Source of the DNA: an uncultured Verrucomicrobiota bacterium
Lineage (GTDB): Bacteria > Verrucomicrobiota > Verrucomicrobiia > Limisphaerales > UBA9464
Length of the DNA: 6,934 nt
Direction: 5' to 3'
Assembly (NCBI GenBank): GCA_903930165.1
Contig: CAIYXO010000257.1
Location: forward strand, 1-6,934
Positions 6,192 to 6,934 of the stretch are shown here, one piece after another; position 1 is the first letter of the stretch, and each line of letters opens with the position of its first letter. A program made the position numbers and the translations under genes. A model generated the notes under the pieces. It was not told the DNA's origin. It saw only the letters and a program-made list of their open reading frames with translations, and did no database searches.

Positions 6192-6752
6192 TCAGGCGCG
6201 TTCCATGTACTTCCCGGTGCGGGTGTCGACCTTGATCTTCTCGCCGGTCTTGATGAAGAGCGGGGCGTTGATCTCGACGCCGGTCTCCAGCGTCACGGTC
6301 TTCTGCACGTTGTTCGCGCTGTCGCCCTTGAGGCCCTCGGGGGCGTCGGTGACGGTGAGGATCACGCTGGAGGGCAGTTCGATCTGGACGGCCTTCTCCT
6401 CGACGAAGGTCATGGTCACCGAGCCGTTCTCGGTGAGGAAGTTCTTGGCGTCGCCGACGAACTCGGGCGTGACGGTGACCTCCTCGTAGTTCTCGGGATC
6501 GACGAAGACGAAGTCGTCGCCGGTCTTGTAGCTGAAGTCCATCTTGCGGGTCATCAGCGGCACGGTCTCCACCTTCTCGGCGGAGCTGAAGCGGACGTCC
6601 ATGCTCTTGCCGGTGCGGATGCTGCGGAGGATGCCCTGGACGAACGCGCGGAGGTTGCCCGGCGTGCGGTGGGTCACTTCGAGGACCACGCAGACGTCGT
6701 TGTTGTAGAGGATCGCCTGGCCTTTGCGGAGTTCGTTCGCGTTGACTGCCAT
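6192..6752 (-). CDS. efp: Elongation factor P with asparagine at the tip-loop position
   Basis: 186 residues, the usual EF-P length, from ATG 6750-6752. EF-P enters the ribosomal E site and helps peptide bonds form at polyproline stretches. The KOW-like N domain (about 1-62) includes ELRKGQAILYNND and RTGKSMDVRF; two OB-type domains follow. The C-terminal EF-P signature is clear (LKGDSANN; LETGVEINAPLF; GEKIKVDTRTGKYMER). The tip loop reads T30-P-G-N33-L-R-A-F: aligned to E. coli PGK34GQAF, the modified lysine is Asn33. So neither beta-lysylation by EpmA nor arginine rhamnosylation by EarP can act there. It is not YeiP, whose tip region is different. No Shine-Dalgarno sequence is seen; the ATG follows the AT-rich AATTTT. 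The gene is probably monocistronic and faces the kinase. Confidence 0.97.
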   Translation of the reverse strand: MAVNANELRKGQAILYNNDVCVVLEVTHRTPGNLRAFVQGILRSIRTGKSMDVRFSSAEKVETVPLMTRKMDFSYKTGDDFVFVDPENYEEVTVTPEFVGDAKNFLTENGSVTMTFVEEKAVQIELPSSVILTVTDAPEGLKGDSANNVQKTVTLETGVEINAPLFIKTGEKIKVDTRTGKYMERA

Positions 6753-6758
6753 AAAATT

Positions 6759-6774
6759 GGAAAACGGTTTTTCC
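6759..6774 (-). promoter_or_regulatory. efp leader hairpin next to the start codon
   Basis: On the minus strand GGAAAA (6769-6774) pairs with TTTTCC (6759-6764) around the tetraloop ACCG; AATTTT and the ATG follow. Bases 6771-6774 are also needed by the hairpin at 6771-6793, so the two exclude each other. This could form a two-state leader, but the A-U stem is weak. Confidence 0.3.
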
Positions 6775-6793
6775 GGCGGAGTGTCTGCCGGAA
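6771..6793 (-). promoter_or_regulatory. Upstream efp leader hairpin
   Basis: TTCCGGC (6771-6777) and GCCGGAA (6787-6793) form a perfect 7-bp stem around 9 nt, inside the predicted efp 5' leader. It forms first during transcription and competes with the start-proximal hairpin at 6759-6774. There is no T-tract, so it is not a simple terminator. Confidence 0.35.
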
Positions 6794-6802
6794 GGAGCGG
6801 TC

Positions 6803-6830
6803 AGGCTATCGGGGAACGGAGGTCTGGCAA
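6803..6830 (-). promoter_or_regulatory. Candidate sigma-70-type promoter of efp
   Basis: On the minus strand TTGCCA (6825-6830; five of six matches to TTGACA) is followed after 16 bp by TAGCCT (6803-6808; a poor -10). Transcription would start about 45 nt before the efp ATG, giving a leader that contains both hairpins. The -10 match is weak, so the call is tentative. Confidence 0.3.
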
Positions 6831-6847
6831 GTGTCCAGTTCCTGAGA

Positions 6848-6870
6848 GGCCGGTTCCGAAGGGATCGGCC
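6848..6870 (+). repeat. Imperfect 10-pair hairpin beside the CACGGAG repeats
   Basis: GGCCGGTTCC (6848-6857) and GGGATCGGCC (6861-6870) pair on plus-strand RNA, with two G-U pairs, around the triloop GAA. No T-tract follows. Its last base is the first base of the CACGGAG array, so the two may be parts of one intergenic element. Confidence 0.4.
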
Positions 6871-6893
6871 ACGGAGGCACGGAGCGCACGGAG
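6870..6893 (+). repeat. Three tandem CACGGAG units
   Basis: CACGGAG occurs at 6870-6876, 6878-6884 and 6887-6893, spaced 8 and 9 bp. Similar CACGGAGG/CACAGAGG runs are, from memory, common as dispersed intergenic sequence in Verrucomicrobiota and Planctomycetota genomes. No gene is recognised from 6894 to the window end at 6934. Confidence 0.5.
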
Positions 6894-6934
6894 GAGAATT
6901 CGATCCTCGGCTCCCGCTTCCAGTCGCCCGCCCA

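Noticed and set aside
6192..6752. Annotation as the EF-P-like protein YeiP
   Set aside because: The TPGNLRAF tip loop and the C-terminal KVDTRTGKYMER signature fit EF-P proper.
6180..6845. A 221-codon plus-strand frame opposite efp
   Set aside because: EF-P on the minus strand is unambiguous over its full length. The opposite frame is a low-complexity shadow.

Overview
The window is GC-rich chromosomal DNA from a bacterium, with strong G/C bias at third codon positions. It holds four genes, no RNA gene, no mobile element and no CRISPR array. A Verrucomicrobiota or other PVC-group origin is my best guess. This rests on weak cues: a Tll0287-type heme chemoreceptor, a long multi-PAS hybrid kinase, an EF-P with asparagine at its tip, near absence of Shine-Dalgarno sequences, and CACGGAG-type tandem repeats. 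I would not defend the phylum firmly.

Layout from left to right. (1) Positions 1-578, minus strand: a NarL/FixJ (LuxR-type HTH) response regulator, cut by the window edge in its DNA-binding domain. (2) 720-2495, minus strand: a methyl-accepting chemotaxis protein whose periplasmic Tll0287-like (DUF3365) domain carries a CxxCH c-type heme motif. The 141-bp gap between genes 1 and 2 holds overlapping hairpins. (3) 2496-2702: a divergent intergenic region rich in dyad symmetry. It has a 15-bp near-palindrome TCAGGAAATTCCTGA, further TCAGG/CCTGA half-sites about one helical turn apart, and a perfect 10-bp inverted repeat spanning about 90 bp. (4) 2703-6095, plus strand: an 1130-residue membrane-anchored hybrid histidine kinase. 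It has about five PAS domains, an intact H-box and an intact C-terminal receiver, but an ATP-binding domain with degraded N, G1 and G2 boxes. (5) 6096-6191: a convergent gap with a 9-bp GC hairpin, probably a shared terminator. (6) 6192-6752, minus strand: elongation factor P. (7) 6753-6934: the efp leader and promoter region, two mutually exclusive leader hairpins, an imperfect 10-bp hairpin, and three CACGGAG repeats.

Regulator, chemoreceptor and hybrid kinase look like a local signalling cluster. The receptor would report redox state or a small ligand through periplasmic heme. The kinase would integrate cytoplasmic PAS inputs and phosphorylate, or only dephosphorylate or relay to, its receiver and perhaps the NarL-type regulator. 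EF-P is probably an unrelated housekeeping neighbour. The points most worth following are the degenerate kinase catalytic domain with conserved phosphoacceptors, the Asn-tipped EF-P, the cysteine-less LOV-like first PAS domain, and the symmetric divergent control region.
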